Origin: Acidobacteriota bacterium
Lineage (GTDB): Bacteria > Acidobacteriota > Terriglobia > UBA7540
Assembly: GCA_003224665.1 (NCBI GenBank)
Contig: QHZM01000191.1
Location: forward strand, 1-10,131
Length of the DNA stretch: 10,131 nt
Direction of reading: 5' to 3'
Shown: positions 1 through 6,734 of the stretch, one piece after another
Layout: every line of letters starts with the position of its first letter
Numbering within the stretch: position 1 is the first letter of the stretch
Translations under genes and position numbers: made by a program
The notes under the pieces: generated by a model
Seen by the model: the letters and a program-made list of their open reading frames with translations, nothing else
Database searches by the model: none
What the model was told of the DNA's origin: nothing

Positions 1-295
1 AGGCCTGATCCAGAGGTGAAACAAAAGTCCCGCGGCCTACCGTCCCCTGGATCAGGCCTTCGGCCTCGAGGTCAGCGTAGGCGTTGCTCACCGTCGTCCG
101 GTGGACCCCCAGGCACTTCGCCAGTTCTCTGCTCGGTTCCAGCCGGTCGCCCGACTTGAGGCCGCCGGAAATAATCCGCTCGCGGATCTGGTCGCGGATC
201 TGGACGTAAAGCGGTTTGTGCAGGCTTGGGTCGAGGACGAGTTGCACAGCCCCTCCGGTTCGCGCTGACCAGTCCAATTTACTCTCTGGAGCCAT
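1..295 (-). CDS. GntR-family transcriptional regulator, N-terminal part (cut by window edge)
   Basis: Reads leftward from an ATG at 295 and is still open at base 1, so only 98 residues are visible. A short polar leader (about 1-27) precedes a typical GntR winged helix-turn-helix: PLYVQIRDQI at 28-37, LKSGDRLEPSRELA at 46-59, the recognition-helix region LGVHRTTVSNAY at 62-73, and the wing GRGTFVS at 87-93. The wording of this wHTH (SRELA, VSNAYADLEAEG, GRGTFVS) is what one sees in the MocR/PdxR branch, whose C-terminal half is a PLP aminotransferase-like domain. The C-terminal domain is outside the window, so the effector class and target genes cannot be told. It lies 97 bases downstream of the LRV gene on the same strand. 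Family assignment is firm; the MocR subfamily is inference. Confidence 0.9.
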   Translation of the reverse strand, partial: MAPESKLDWSARTGGAVQLVLDPSLHKPLYVQIRDQIRERIISGGLKSGDRLEPSRELAKCLGVHRTTVSNAYADLEAEGLIQGTVGRGTFVSPLDQA

Positions 296-306
296 TGTTG
301 TAAAGA

Positions 307-336
307 GCCAATCCGGCCAATTTGGCTTCAGGCCAA
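307..336. promoter_or_regulatory. GCCAA/TTGGC repeat cluster upstream of the GntR-type gene, candidate operator
   Basis: Within 30 bases just upstream of the regulator start lie three direct copies of GCCAA (307-311, 316-320, 332-336) and one inverted copy TTGGC (322-326). The inverted copy forms a 5-base dyad with the last GCCAA across a 5-base spacer. The cluster begins 12 bases from the ATG, where an autoregulatory operator could sit. GntR regulators commonly bind such dyads, and MocR types often bind direct repeats. No clear promoter hexamers were found beside it. The repeats are visible; the operator role is inference. Confidence 0.28.
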
Positions 337-391
337 GGGCGTGGGGAGGAATGAGACGCGCGGGACAAGGTGGAGGGAAGCAGCTGGCCGC

Positions 392-946
392 CTAGATCGG
401 GGTGGCTGCCATTTCTCGGATGCGTGCCCTCAGCCGTTCGCGAAGGTCCTGAGGAGCGGATGGATTGCAGGCGACCAGGAACCACAGCGGCTCCCTCGAG
501 TCTTCGGCGAGCTTCCGCAGCACCTCAGGGGGAGTGTGCGGATGGCGGGCCACGTTTTCGCGAACCGCGGCGTAAGGATATGACATCAGGTGCTCCAGCA
601 ACTCGCTCGGGGCTTCCGGATGCTCGCTCAGGACTCGAGCCAGCAGGTAGTCATCCTTTGAAAGAGACGAGGCGAGCCTCAGCAATTTGCGCGAGGTTGT
701 CTTCGGGTTGCGGGCTTTCTTGAACTTAAGGTCCCAGGAGGGGCAGATGCGGTTGAGTTCCTCAGTCCGTGCCCCGATGAGTTTCATCAGCAGCCTGGAC
801 TCGGCCTGTTTTCTCCCGCGAGGCAGAGGCGCCCGAGAGAAAGACCGGAGGACCTCCTGGAGGTGCTGCCGTTCCCCGTAGATCACCTGACTCCCGCGAT
901 TGACTGCCCTGGAGGAAAATCTCTTTCGCAAGTCTCGGCTGACCAT
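392..946 (-). CDS. Small leucine-rich-repeat-variant (LRV) repeat protein
   Basis: A 184-residue, probably cytoplasmic protein with no signal peptide or membrane segment. The N-terminal half (1-79) is basic and not recognised. The C-terminal half holds helical repeats of about 26 residues that each open with an (N/H)P..(T/A)P-type turn and then a leucine-rich helix: HPEAPSELLEHL from 109, HPHTPPEVLRKL from 135 and NPSAPQDLRERL from 161, with a more degenerate first copy NPKTTSRKLLRLA from 80. This spacing and wording fit LRV/HEAT-like repeats, which usually serve protein-protein contact. The known Azotobacter LRV protein also carries an iron-sulfur cluster domain; here only two cysteines (68 and 160) are present, so no such cluster is expected. 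The start at 946 has a purine-rich GAGAGAG stretch upstream as possible ribosome binding site. It follows the hydrolase gene by 101 bases on the same strand. Partner and role are unknown. Confidence 0.8.
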   Translation of the reverse strand: MVSRDLRKRFSSRAVNRGSQVIYGERQHLQEVLRSFSRAPLPRGRKQAESRLLMKLIGARTEELNRICPSWDLKFKKARNPKTTSRKLLRLASSLSKDDYLLARVLSEHPEAPSELLEHLMSYPYAAVRENVARHPHTPPEVLRKLAEDSREPLWFLVACNPSAPQDLRERLRARIREMAATPI

Positions 947-1047
947 GATTCGCTCTCTCTGAAAGACTTCACAGCGAGGCCGTGCGGAACGTGGACGCGA
1001 GGACTTTCCTGTCCCTTGTCCCGGCGCGGTCCAAAGTGAACGTGCCT

Positions 1048-1683
1048 TTATAGCCTCCTGAGGAAGGGATTGTAAACCCGCTCACGCCCAATTGTCGTGG
1101 CTGGCCCGTGGCCCGGAAAAACCGGCGTCTCATCGGGAAAGGAAGACAGCATATTGTGGATGGACCGTAAAATTTGGTCCAGGGACCCGCCCCACAGGTC
1201 CGTCCGGCCGATGCTGTCGTGGAACAGTGTGTCGCCGCTAAAAATCCTCGCATGGTTGCCGGGGAGGTGGAGCGAAAGGCTTCCGGGAGAATGCCCCGGT
1301 GTGTGCAGCACTCCCAACGAAAGCGAACCACAGGAGAGCGTGTCCCCTTCCTTAAGGAACTGTTCCACGTCAACGACGCCGGGGGGAGCGACGCCAAGCC
1401 ATGCGGCCTGTATGGCGAGGTTCCTGTACAAGGGCAAGTCTTCCTCGTGCATCAGGACCGCCGCTCCCGTGGCGCGCTTGAGCTTTTCAATTCCTCCCAC
1501 GTGGTCGATGTGGGCGTGAGTCGCAATAATATACTTGGGACGAAGGTGGTGCCGGGCGAGGACCTCCTGCACGCGCTCGATGTCGTCGCCGGGATCAATC
1601 ACCACCGCCTCACGGGTGGCTTCGTCGGCGACCACAGAGCAGTTGCAGGCCAGCATTCCCACCGGAAGGATTTCGTGGATCAT
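1048..1683 (-). CDS. Metallo-beta-lactamase-fold hydrolase, glyoxalase II (YcbL-like) type
   Basis: A 211-residue cytoplasmic enzyme with the full metal-binding set of the MBL fold: THAHIDHVGG (H56, H58, D60, H61), H131 in HTPGHSPGS, D151 in SGDTLF, and H192 in PGHGP. The order GDTLF..SIGRTDLWGG followed by PGHGPATTIGRER..NPF is typical of short glyoxalase II relatives such as YcbL, which hydrolyse thioesters like S-lactoylglutathione. The exact substrate cannot be read from the sequence, and persulfide dioxygenase-like or other MBL roles remain possible. The frame is open further upstream with ATGs at 1755 and 1701. I chose 1683 because it has an AGAGG ribosome binding site 6 bases before it and because MIHEILPVG is the usual family beginning. 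It is the first of three leftward genes and is divergent from the TPR gene at 2014. Confidence 0.9.
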   Translation of the reverse strand: MIHEILPVGMLACNCSVVADEATREAVVIDPGDDIERVQEVLARHHLRPKYIIATHAHIDHVGGIEKLKRATGAAVLMHEEDLPLYRNLAIQAAWLGVAPPGVVDVEQFLKEGDTLSCGSLSLGVLHTPGHSPGSLSLHLPGNHARIFSGDTLFHDSIGRTDLWGGSLDQILRSIHNMLSSFPDETPVFPGHGPATTIGRERVYNPFLRRL

Positions 1684-1699
1684 ACTTGGCCTCTGATCC

Positions 1700-1705
1700 A
1701 TTCTA
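1700..1705 (-). promoter_or_regulatory. Possible -10 element of the hydrolase gene
   Basis: On the minus strand the hexamer TAGAAT (5 of 6 matches to TATAAT) ends 16 bases before the ATG at 1683, which would place the transcript start about 10 bases before the codon. The -35 region at the proper distance (TTTTCC) is poor. If real, it supports the start at 1683 over the upstream ATGs at 1701 and 1755, which would then not be transcribed from here. Confidence 0.27.
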
Positions 1706-1775
1706 CCCGTCCAAGGGTCCGCGGAAAAGGCCGTCAGCGGATTCTCCCAATTCACTTAAAGGACCATGCGCCTTA

Positions 1776-1803
1776 GAGGAAGAGCTTCGACTCAGGCTTC
1801 CTC
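1776..1803. repeat. 7-base inverted repeat in the divergent region
   Basis: GAGGAAG (1776-1782) and CTTCCTC (1797-1803) are perfect inverted copies separated by 14 bases. It could be an operator or a weak hairpin. There is no T-run on either side, so it is not a terminator. Chance occurrence is quite possible. Confidence 0.3.
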
Positions 1804-2013
1804 CGGCAGGCCTGGTTTTGTTAAGATACAGCGCCTTCGGAGGGATGCCGAGGAGCGCGAGTCCTCGGCTCGAGCAAGAACCCAAAGTCAAATCCGGAGA
1901 GTCGAGGAAAGCTTCGCCGTCGCAGGGGCCTTAGCGGCCGCAAAACATCTGGACGCGGGTACCCCTGAAGACTAGAGCTTCCATCGCCGCGGGCTTTCTC
2001 AGGTCCAAGCTCA

Positions 2014-3312
2014 ATGCAGTTCACCTTCAAGAACAGTCTCGTCAAACGGGTCTCGATCGCCCTCGAAGTCGCGGTCGCAGCGGCCCTCCTCGCCTGGATT
2101 TCGAAGACCTATATCGCGGGGATGTGGGCCCGGAAGTCCACGCTCAATAAACTCGAGCTTGCCGTAAGGCTCGATCCCGGAGATTCGGCCTACCACTTGC
2201 AACTTGGCCGCCTCTTCGAATATGCCGTGCCGGAGCTCGACACCGAGCGCGGCATTCAGCATCTGAGGCGCGCCGCGGACCTGAATCCCTATGACCCGCA
2301 GGCCTGGCTCGATCTGGGCGCCGCTCTGGAGTTCCAGGGAAAGACGCGCGAGGCTGAGGTCTGCCTGCGGCGCGCAGACTACTTGGCGCCGAACCTTCCC
2401 GCCTTCCACTGGGCCATCGGCAATTTTTTCCTGTTGCACGGCAACGTGGATGAGGCTTTCAAACACTTCAAAACCGTCCTGGCGGGAAGCTCCCAATATA
2501 ATCATATCCTGTTCAGCATCGCCTGGAGGGCCACAGGCAACGGCGAGAGGATTCTGAGGGAGCTCATCCCCAATAACCTCTCCACCGAATTCGACTACCT
2601 CTACTACGTGCTCGCCCAGAATCAATATTCGGAAGCCCAAAGCGTCTGGACGCGGATTGCGGATAGTTCCGAGTCCTTTCAGGCGCCACAGGCCTCCGGC
2701 TACCTTGACGCCCTCATCGCAGCCCACCGGCTCGACGAGGCCGATCAAGTCTGGAGCGACCTGCGGCGGAAAGGGCTGGTCGAGAATGCCCAAGCGAATC
2801 CCGGCCAAAACCTCGTGCTGAACGGCGACTTTGAGGAGAATCTTTCAAACATCGGATTTGACTGGAGGATCAAGCTGTTCGAAGGCTTTTACGCGAGCCT
2901 GGATGATACAACCTATCATTCCCCGACTCACGCGCTGCTGATTCAATTTTCCGGCAAGCGAAACCTCGACTACCGGCTCGTCTGGCAATTCGTGCGGGTC
3001 ACTCCCAAGCGCTCCTACGAGCTGCGAGCGTTTGCCAAAACAGAATCAATAACCACCGACAGCGGGCCTTGCCTGGAAATTCGGGACGCCTATGAACCGG
3101 GCAGGCTTGATAAATTTTCCGAAGGACTGACGGGGAGCACGACGGGCTGGAACGCGCTGACGGTGGACTTCACAGCCGGGCCGAAAACCGATCTCATCGT
3201 CGTGGCCGTTGCGCGCCGCGCCAGTCGCAAAATCGACAGCCTGATCGCAGGAAAAGTTTGGGTTGACGACCTGAGATTAGTCCCCGCTCCCGAGCAAAAG
3301 ACCGCCAATTAG
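2014..3312 (+). CDS. Membrane-anchored TPR protein with C-terminal jelly-roll (carbohydrate-binding-like) domain
   Basis: 432 residues. A basic N-terminus (K6, K11, R12) precedes one hydrophobic helix at about 13-30, so the protein is likely anchored with its bulk outside the cytoplasm. Residues about 42-255 form TPR-like helical pairs, with recognisable pieces LNKLELAVRLDPGDSAYHLQ (44-63), IQHLRRAADLNPYDPQAWLD (81-100), AEVCLRRADYLAPNLPAFHW (114-133) and VDEAFKHFKTVLAGSS (145-160). Residues about 266-425 look like a galactose-binding-type beta sandwich as in CBM4/9 or CenC-like modules: NLVLNGDFEE (267-276), SPTHALLIQF (303-312), a strand at about 334-342, GWNALTVDF (378-386) and KVWVDDLRLV (414-423). 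It converges on the O-antigen ligase-like gene, 106 bases away. Some ligase/polymerase proteins carry TPRs in the same chain, so a supporting role in glycan assembly on the outer face is a fair inference. Ligand and partner are not shown by the sequence. Confidence 0.87.
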   Translation: MQFTFKNSLVKRVSIALEVAVAAALLAWISKTYIAGMWARKSTLNKLELAVRLDPGDSAYHLQLGRLFEYAVPELDTERGIQHLRRAADLNPYDPQAWLDLGAALEFQGKTREAEVCLRRADYLAPNLPAFHWAIGNFFLLHGNVDEAFKHFKTVLAGSSQYNHILFSIAWRATGNGERILRELIPNNLSTEFDYLYYVLAQNQYSEAQSVWTRIADSSESFQAPQASGYLDALIAAHRLDEADQVWSDLRRKGLVENAQANPGQNLVLNGDFEENLSNIGFDWRIKLFEGFYASLDDTTYHSPTHALLIQFSGKRNLDYRLVWQFVRVTPKRSYELRAFAKTESITTDSGPCLEIRDAYEPGRLDKFSEGLTGSTTGWNALTVDFTAGPKTDLIVVAVARRASRKIDSLIAGKVWVDDLRLVPAPEQKTAN

Positions 3313-3418
3313 TCTCGACCCTCCGGCGGCCCGGGCAGCTTCCCACCGAGAGACCACCCGCCTCCGGGCCCCCGCATCGCAGGCAAACTTCTCCCGAAAA
3401 GTCACCGTCGAAACCGTG

Positions 3419-4813
3419 TCACGCAGGGGCAGCAGGGAGCGGCTCTCGTCTTTCAATAAACACGATTTTATAGGCGATCCCGAGGATGACGGCAAAGACC
3501 AGAGCATTGGCTTGGATCTGCAAGTTAAAGTCGGTCAGACTATGGAGGAGAAGCGCCACCGTGCTCCCGATGCAGCCGAGCGTGACGGCCCCGCGGTAGC
3601 GGCCGGTGTCGTCAACAAAGGAGGCGATCATTTTGGCGAGTAGCCAGAGGATGGGCAGGAAGAAGAGTGCGGCGCCCGCCACACCCGTCTCCGCTGCAAC
3701 CTCCAGATAATCGTTGTGGGCGTGGTCCACATATTTCTCGAGCGTCGTCGTCTGATAATGGCGGAATCCGAGCCCGAATGTCCCGAGCCCAGTCCCTGTA
3801 ACGGAATAATCGCGAACGTACCGGAGCGAATCTTTCCAAAAGGATATCCTCGGCTCCATACTCAGATAGTTCCGGTCCCCAATCTGTTCAAACCGGGCGA
3901 GGACGGGGCCCAGACCGATCCAGATCGCAAAAGCAGCAGCGCAAACCAGGAAGAGAAATACGCCGATCATCCAGCCTTTCCGCTGGACTTTGGGCAGCGC
4001 CAAGAGCGCCATAAAAACAATGCTGAAGACGCTGGCCAGGATTCCCCCGCGTGAGCGGGAGAAGACAATCCCCAGACTGACGATCACCAGCAGAAACAGA
4101 TAGAAATAGATCTGGGAGGGCGAGACGCCGTCAGTCACGCGCGGCCGCCGGATCGCTCCCGGGCGCCGGCTGCCCGACCATACCTGGAAGTGGTACAAGA
4201 CCGAAGTCACGATAAACGGGCAGGTGAGCTCGAGAAGACCGGCAAAGTGATTGCGGTTAATGTACGTGCCGGTCGCCTCGGAAAGATCGTACTGCTTGGT
4301 GTAAGTGAAAATCTTCTGCCAGCCCGTGAGGTACTGCACGATCCCGTAAGCTGCCTCGACGCAACCGATGATGACGAGCGTCCTCAGAAGGGTGCTCTTT
4401 CTTTTCCGAGAATCAAAAAGGCAAGCCGCCAATACAAAGGCGCAGACGAGAGCCAGGAATTTCACGAGCGCAAGCAGCGTATCGTGCGGGTAAACACTCA
4501 GGGTCATCCAACTGACCCTCGAGTCTGAGGGCCCGGCAAGGTCGAGGCCCGCCAAGCGAACGGGCGAAAGCCTGGCCACGAGCCCGGACGGCAGCGGGAT
4601 GACCTGGAAGACGACCAGCAGGGCAAAAAGGATCGGCCAAAGCGGCAGAGGAAAAACGACCTTGCCGTTGCGGGTGTGCTTGAGGAGGAGGAACAAGACC
4701 GCCAGGAAAATCGCTGCTTCCACGAGCGAATAGGTGAGGGGCTGCACACCTCCAAAGGCGAGGACCGATCCTACGATGGCGAGCGCCAAGACTAATTCGA
4801 GCAGCCTCTCCAT
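3419..4813 (-). CDS. O-antigen ligase / Wzy-type polymerase family membrane protein
   Basis: A 464-residue polytopic inner-membrane protein with roughly 10-12 hydrophobic segments (for example about 5-45, 57-75, 112-132, 143-160, 188-208, 236-251, 258-273, 282-302, 376-397, 408-424 and 435-453). It carries the hallmarks of the O-antigen ligase/Wzy_C family: GTYINRNHFAG (182-192), FSRSRGG (251-257), VTGTGLGTFGLGF (338-350), DHAHNDYLEVAAETGVAG (363-380) and the late HSLTDFN (424-430). In WaaL-type ligases the large outer loop ending in a conserved histidine is the catalytic site; here H364 or H366 of HAHNDYLE is the matching candidate. Such proteins either transfer a finished undecaprenyl-linked glycan to lipid A core or protein, or polymerise repeat units, and sequence alone does not separate these. 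It is the last visible gene of the leftward glycan row. No Shine-Dalgarno sequence precedes the start. Confidence 0.92.
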   Translation of the reverse strand: MERLLELVLALAIVGSVLAFGGVQPLTYSLVEAAIFLAVLFLLLKHTRNGKVVFPLPLWPILFALLVVFQVIPLPSGLVARLSPVRLAGLDLAGPSDSRVSWMTLSVYPHDTLLALVKFLALVCAFVLAACLFDSRKRKSTLLRTLVIIGCVEAAYGIVQYLTGWQKIFTYTKQYDLSEATGTYINRNHFAGLLELTCPFIVTSVLYHFQVWSGSRRPGAIRRPRVTDGVSPSQIYFYLFLLVIVSLGIVFSRSRGGILASVFSIVFMALLALPKVQRKGWMIGVFLFLVCAAAFAIWIGLGPVLARFEQIGDRNYLSMEPRISFWKDSLRYVRDYSVTGTGLGTFGLGFRHYQTTTLEKYVDHAHNDYLEVAAETGVAGAALFFLPILWLLAKMIASFVDDTGRYRGAVTLGCIGSTVALLLHSLTDFNLQIQANALVFAVILGIAYKIVFIERREPLPAAPA

Positions 4814-4857
4814 AAGGGTTCAAGGAGTTTCCGGGCAAGACCATCCCCGGACGCGTT

Positions 4858-4882
4858 GGGCGCGGCGCCTTCTCCGGCGCCC
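4858..4882. repeat. GC-only inverted repeat in the ligase upstream gap
   Basis: In the 248-base gap before the ligase gene, GGGCGC (4858-4863) and GCGCCC (4877-4882) can pair. The inner GGCGCC copies (4864-4869 and 4876-4881) can alternatively pair around a 6-base loop. There is no following T-run on either strand, so it is not a standard terminator. It lies 45-69 bases upstream of the ligase start and could affect transcript stability or pausing. The rest of the gap shows nothing recognisable and no clear promoter. Confidence 0.35.
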
Positions 4883-5061
4883 TTCCTGGCTTTGACCACG
4901 CGCCAGCCTCGAGAGACCCAAGCCCCCTCGAACTATTCACAGCAGTCGGGCCGTCCGGCCGCCGCTTTCCCTCCCCGCCCGACAGCGGCGGTCCGCCCGC
5001 GTTCGATGTGGCCTTTGGATTTCCAGCATTCGTCCAGGCCTGTTTCCTGCAAGAGGGGTCT

Positions 5062-6570
5062 CTAGTTGGGCCTCCGAGCAACCTGTTTGGCCCCCGAGGG
5101 TCTTGGCCCAAGGATTTGGTCAACGGTAGGAACAACGTGTACTTTTGCGCTCAGCGCCCGGCATCGATCGGAGATTCTGTTGAGCACATCGCGCGAAACC
5201 GTTTGCGCGCAGACGATCAGATCCGTGATGTCGTGCCGGCGGACCAGTTCGTCCACTTTTTCCGAGGGACCCAGGACGGAATATCCGGCGATCAGCCGGC
5301 CTTGCTTCATCAGGTCGTCGTCAACAAACCCGACCAAATCCATATGAGGATAGCGTCCCACCTGGAGGGCGAGTTCGACCCCGGAGAACCCCGCGCCAAA
5401 AATCAGGATGCGTCGCTTACGCTCGGCCGGCAGAGGCTGATACCGATGGTGCATTTCGTATAGAGCCCGCCTCAATCCCCGCAAGCCGAGGCAACTGCCC
5501 GTTACCATCAAAAATTCCATCGCGATAATGCTCATAGGGAGCTGAAACATGTGCGCTGAACTCACGGTCCCGGGAAGGAACAGACGCAGCGAAAGCAGGG
5601 CGGCAGAGATAATGCTGAGCGACACCGAGAGCTGAAAAGCGTCCGTCAAGTTGATGTATCGCCAGATCATCCGGTAAACCCCCATGAGGCGGTTAGTCCC
5701 CACTCGCGCCGCCGGCAACATCAAAAGGAAAGCGTTCCGCTGCCAGAGATTAAACTCCGGTAACTGGTCTTCAAACCGGAGCCAGTACGAAAGCCAGAGA
5801 GCTCCCGCAAAAACAAGCGCTTCAAGGATCATCTGGGCGCGCTCGCCGTAAAAGCTGACGTTTACGCCCAAGAGTCGAACGGTCCGGGGGTAGGCCTTTC
5901 CCGGAACGAAAACGAGGAGAAACGTGAGGAGAACAAGCTTCACGTCGAGCCAGAAACTCATGTTTTCTAAATAGTTCTGGTCGAGATAACTTTTTTGCGG
6001 GAGGATGCTCAGCCGGTGCGCGGCCCTGGGGTCTTCCTGGCGCGAGCAGAACTCGCCTTCCAGGCGATGGTAAATTGAGGCGTAAGAAGTGATGCCCGGC
6101 CGCAGCCCGAGCAGCGCCCGCTCTTCTGGCAGGTCAAGGTTGACCTCCTCAGCGACTCTCGGCCTCGGCCCCACCAGGCTCATATCCCCGAGCAAGACGT
6201 TAATGAACTGAGGGAGTTCGTCGATTTTTGTGCCGCGCAGGAAGCGCCCGACTGGCGTCAGCCGGCTGTCTCCAGGGACGACGGGCGCAGTTCCCTCCTG
6301 CTCTGCCTCCTGTTTCATTGTCCGGAATTTGAAGACCTTGAAACGAGAGCCATCACGTCCCACCCGGAGTTGGCGGAAGAAGATGGGGCCTCGCGAGGTC
6401 AGCCGCACGAGAAGGGAGCATATAACGAGCAGCGGGCTCGAAAATATCAGTGCAATAGCTGCCGCGACAAAATCGAACGCCTGCTTACCCCAGCGCCTGT
6501 ACCCGTCCTTACCCAGGCCGGCAAGTTCCTCCTGGCGAGTCGAGTCCAGAATATGCGGATGAGTGCTCAT
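5062..6570 (-). CDS. Phosphoglycosyl transferase fused to a C-terminal membrane plus Rossmann module (reversed domain order)
   Basis: 502 residues. Residues about 28-225 are a bacterial sugar transferase (PglC/WbaP catalytic) domain: membrane-entering helix at about 31-57, KVFKFRTM (78-85), the catalytic Asp-Glu pair D117-E118 in KIDELPQ, GDMSLVGPRPR (128-138), RPGIT (157-161) and the closing FWLDVKLVLLT. This class moves a sugar phosphate from a nucleotide sugar to undecaprenyl phosphate, starting glycan assembly. Residues about 235-370 form four hydrophobic segments with GVYRMIWRYINLTD (297-310), and about 386-485 a Rossmann fold with GAGFSG (392-397) and VGFVDDD (413-419). That second half matches the N-terminal half of WcaJ/WbaP or of FlaA1/CapD proteins. 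In WcaJ/WbaP it precedes the catalytic domain; here it follows. The short-chain dehydratase domain of FlaA1/CapD is absent, so dehydratase activity is not expected. No Shine-Dalgarno sequence is seen before the ATG. Confidence 0.9.
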   Translation of the reverse strand: MSTHPHILDSTRQEELAGLGKDGYRRWGKQAFDFVAAAIALIFSSPLLVICSLLVRLTSRGPIFFRQLRVGRDGSRFKVFKFRTMKQEAEQEGTAPVVPGDSRLTPVGRFLRGTKIDELPQFINVLLGDMSLVGPRPRVAEEVNLDLPEERALLGLRPGITSYASIYHRLEGEFCSRQEDPRAAHRLSILPQKSYLDQNYLENMSFWLDVKLVLLTFLLVFVPGKAYPRTVRLLGVNVSFYGERAQMILEALVFAGALWLSYWLRFEDQLPEFNLWQRNAFLLMLPAARVGTNRLMGVYRMIWRYINLTDAFQLSVSLSIISAALLSLRLFLPGTVSSAHMFQLPMSIIAMEFLMVTGSCLGLRGLRRALYEMHHRYQPLPAERKRRILIFGAGFSGVELALQVGRYPHMDLVGFVDDDLMKQGRLIAGYSVLGPSEKVDELVRRHDITDLIVCAQTVSRDVLNRISDRCRALSAKVHVVPTVDQILGPRPSGAKQVARRPN

Positions 6571-6582
6571 GGAGATTAGCGA

Positions 6583-6611
6583 ATTCTAATAATAACGGCC
6601 TTTACTTGCAA
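6583..6611 (-). promoter_or_regulatory. Sigma70-like promoter for the phosphoglycosyl transferase, near-leaderless
   Basis: On the minus strand TTGCAA (6611-6606, 4 of 6 matches to TTGACA) is followed after exactly 17 bases by TAGAAT (6588-6583, 5 of 6 matches to TATAAT). The -10 box ends 12 bases before the ATG at 6570, so the transcript would begin about 5-6 bases before the start codon. This agrees with the lack of a Shine-Dalgarno sequence there. It would allow the transferase and ligase genes to be read separately from the upstream glycosyltransferases. The surrounding gap (6571-6734) contains nothing else recognised. Confidence 0.5.
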
Positions 6612-6734
6612 GGGCTTATCGGCTGAGCCGGCGGGCCATGTTTTCACAGGGTCGAGGCTTCAGAGGGCTACTCGAAAAAGTTAACATCCGCGGCCGAATC
6701 CTGCCCCGCGCAAGCCAGAGCGAAATCCGTGTCG

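Larger units (their letters stand above)
1684..2013. other. Divergent intergenic region between hydrolase and TPR gene
   Basis: These 330 bases separate two divergently read genes and should hold both promoters. On the leftward side a TAGAAT hexamer lies close to the hydrolase start. On the rightward side no convincing -35/-10 pair was found before the TPR gene; only a modest AGG element about 10 bases before the ATG at 2014 serves as a possible ribosome binding site. A 7-base inverted repeat lies at 1776-1803. Short open frames cross the region but resemble nothing known. Confidence 0.6.

Noticed and set aside
1684..1755. N-terminal extension of the hydrolase to ATGs at 1755 or 1701
   Set aside because: The extra 24 residues do not resemble the family, which normally begins at MIHEILPVG; the ATG at 1683 has an AGAGG site and a -10-like hexamer overlaps the upstream ATG.
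1174..1776. Plus-strand open frame of 200 codons
   Set aside because: Antisense to the hydrolase gene, which has all its metal-binding motifs; the antisense product has no recognisable domain.
1766..1975. Possible small plus-strand gene (69 codons) in the divergent gap, with AGGA close to its ATG
   Set aside because: The spacing is too short for a good ribosome binding site, the product is low-complexity and basic, and nothing marks it as coding.
2011..2808. Long minus-strand open frame (265 codons)
   Set aside because: Fully antisense to the TPR gene, whose helical repeats and domain order are clear. The antisense product matches no family and reflects GC-rich codon bias.
3313..3418. Bidirectional terminator between the convergent TPR and ligase genes
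   Set aside because: Only 5-base inverted pieces (for example 3313-3317 with 3347-3351) with long loops were found, and there is no T-run on either strand.
4814..5061. Remnant of a FlaA1/CapD dehydratase domain after the transferase stop
   Set aside because: Reading in frame past the stop at 5062 gives about 40 codons with none of the expected dehydratase motifs, and the gap is too short for the roughly 300-residue domain.
4413..5135. Minus-strand open frame crossing the gap between the ligase and transferase genes
   Set aside because: Its product is proline-, arginine- and glycine-rich without recognisable motifs, and half of it is in another frame of the ligase gene.
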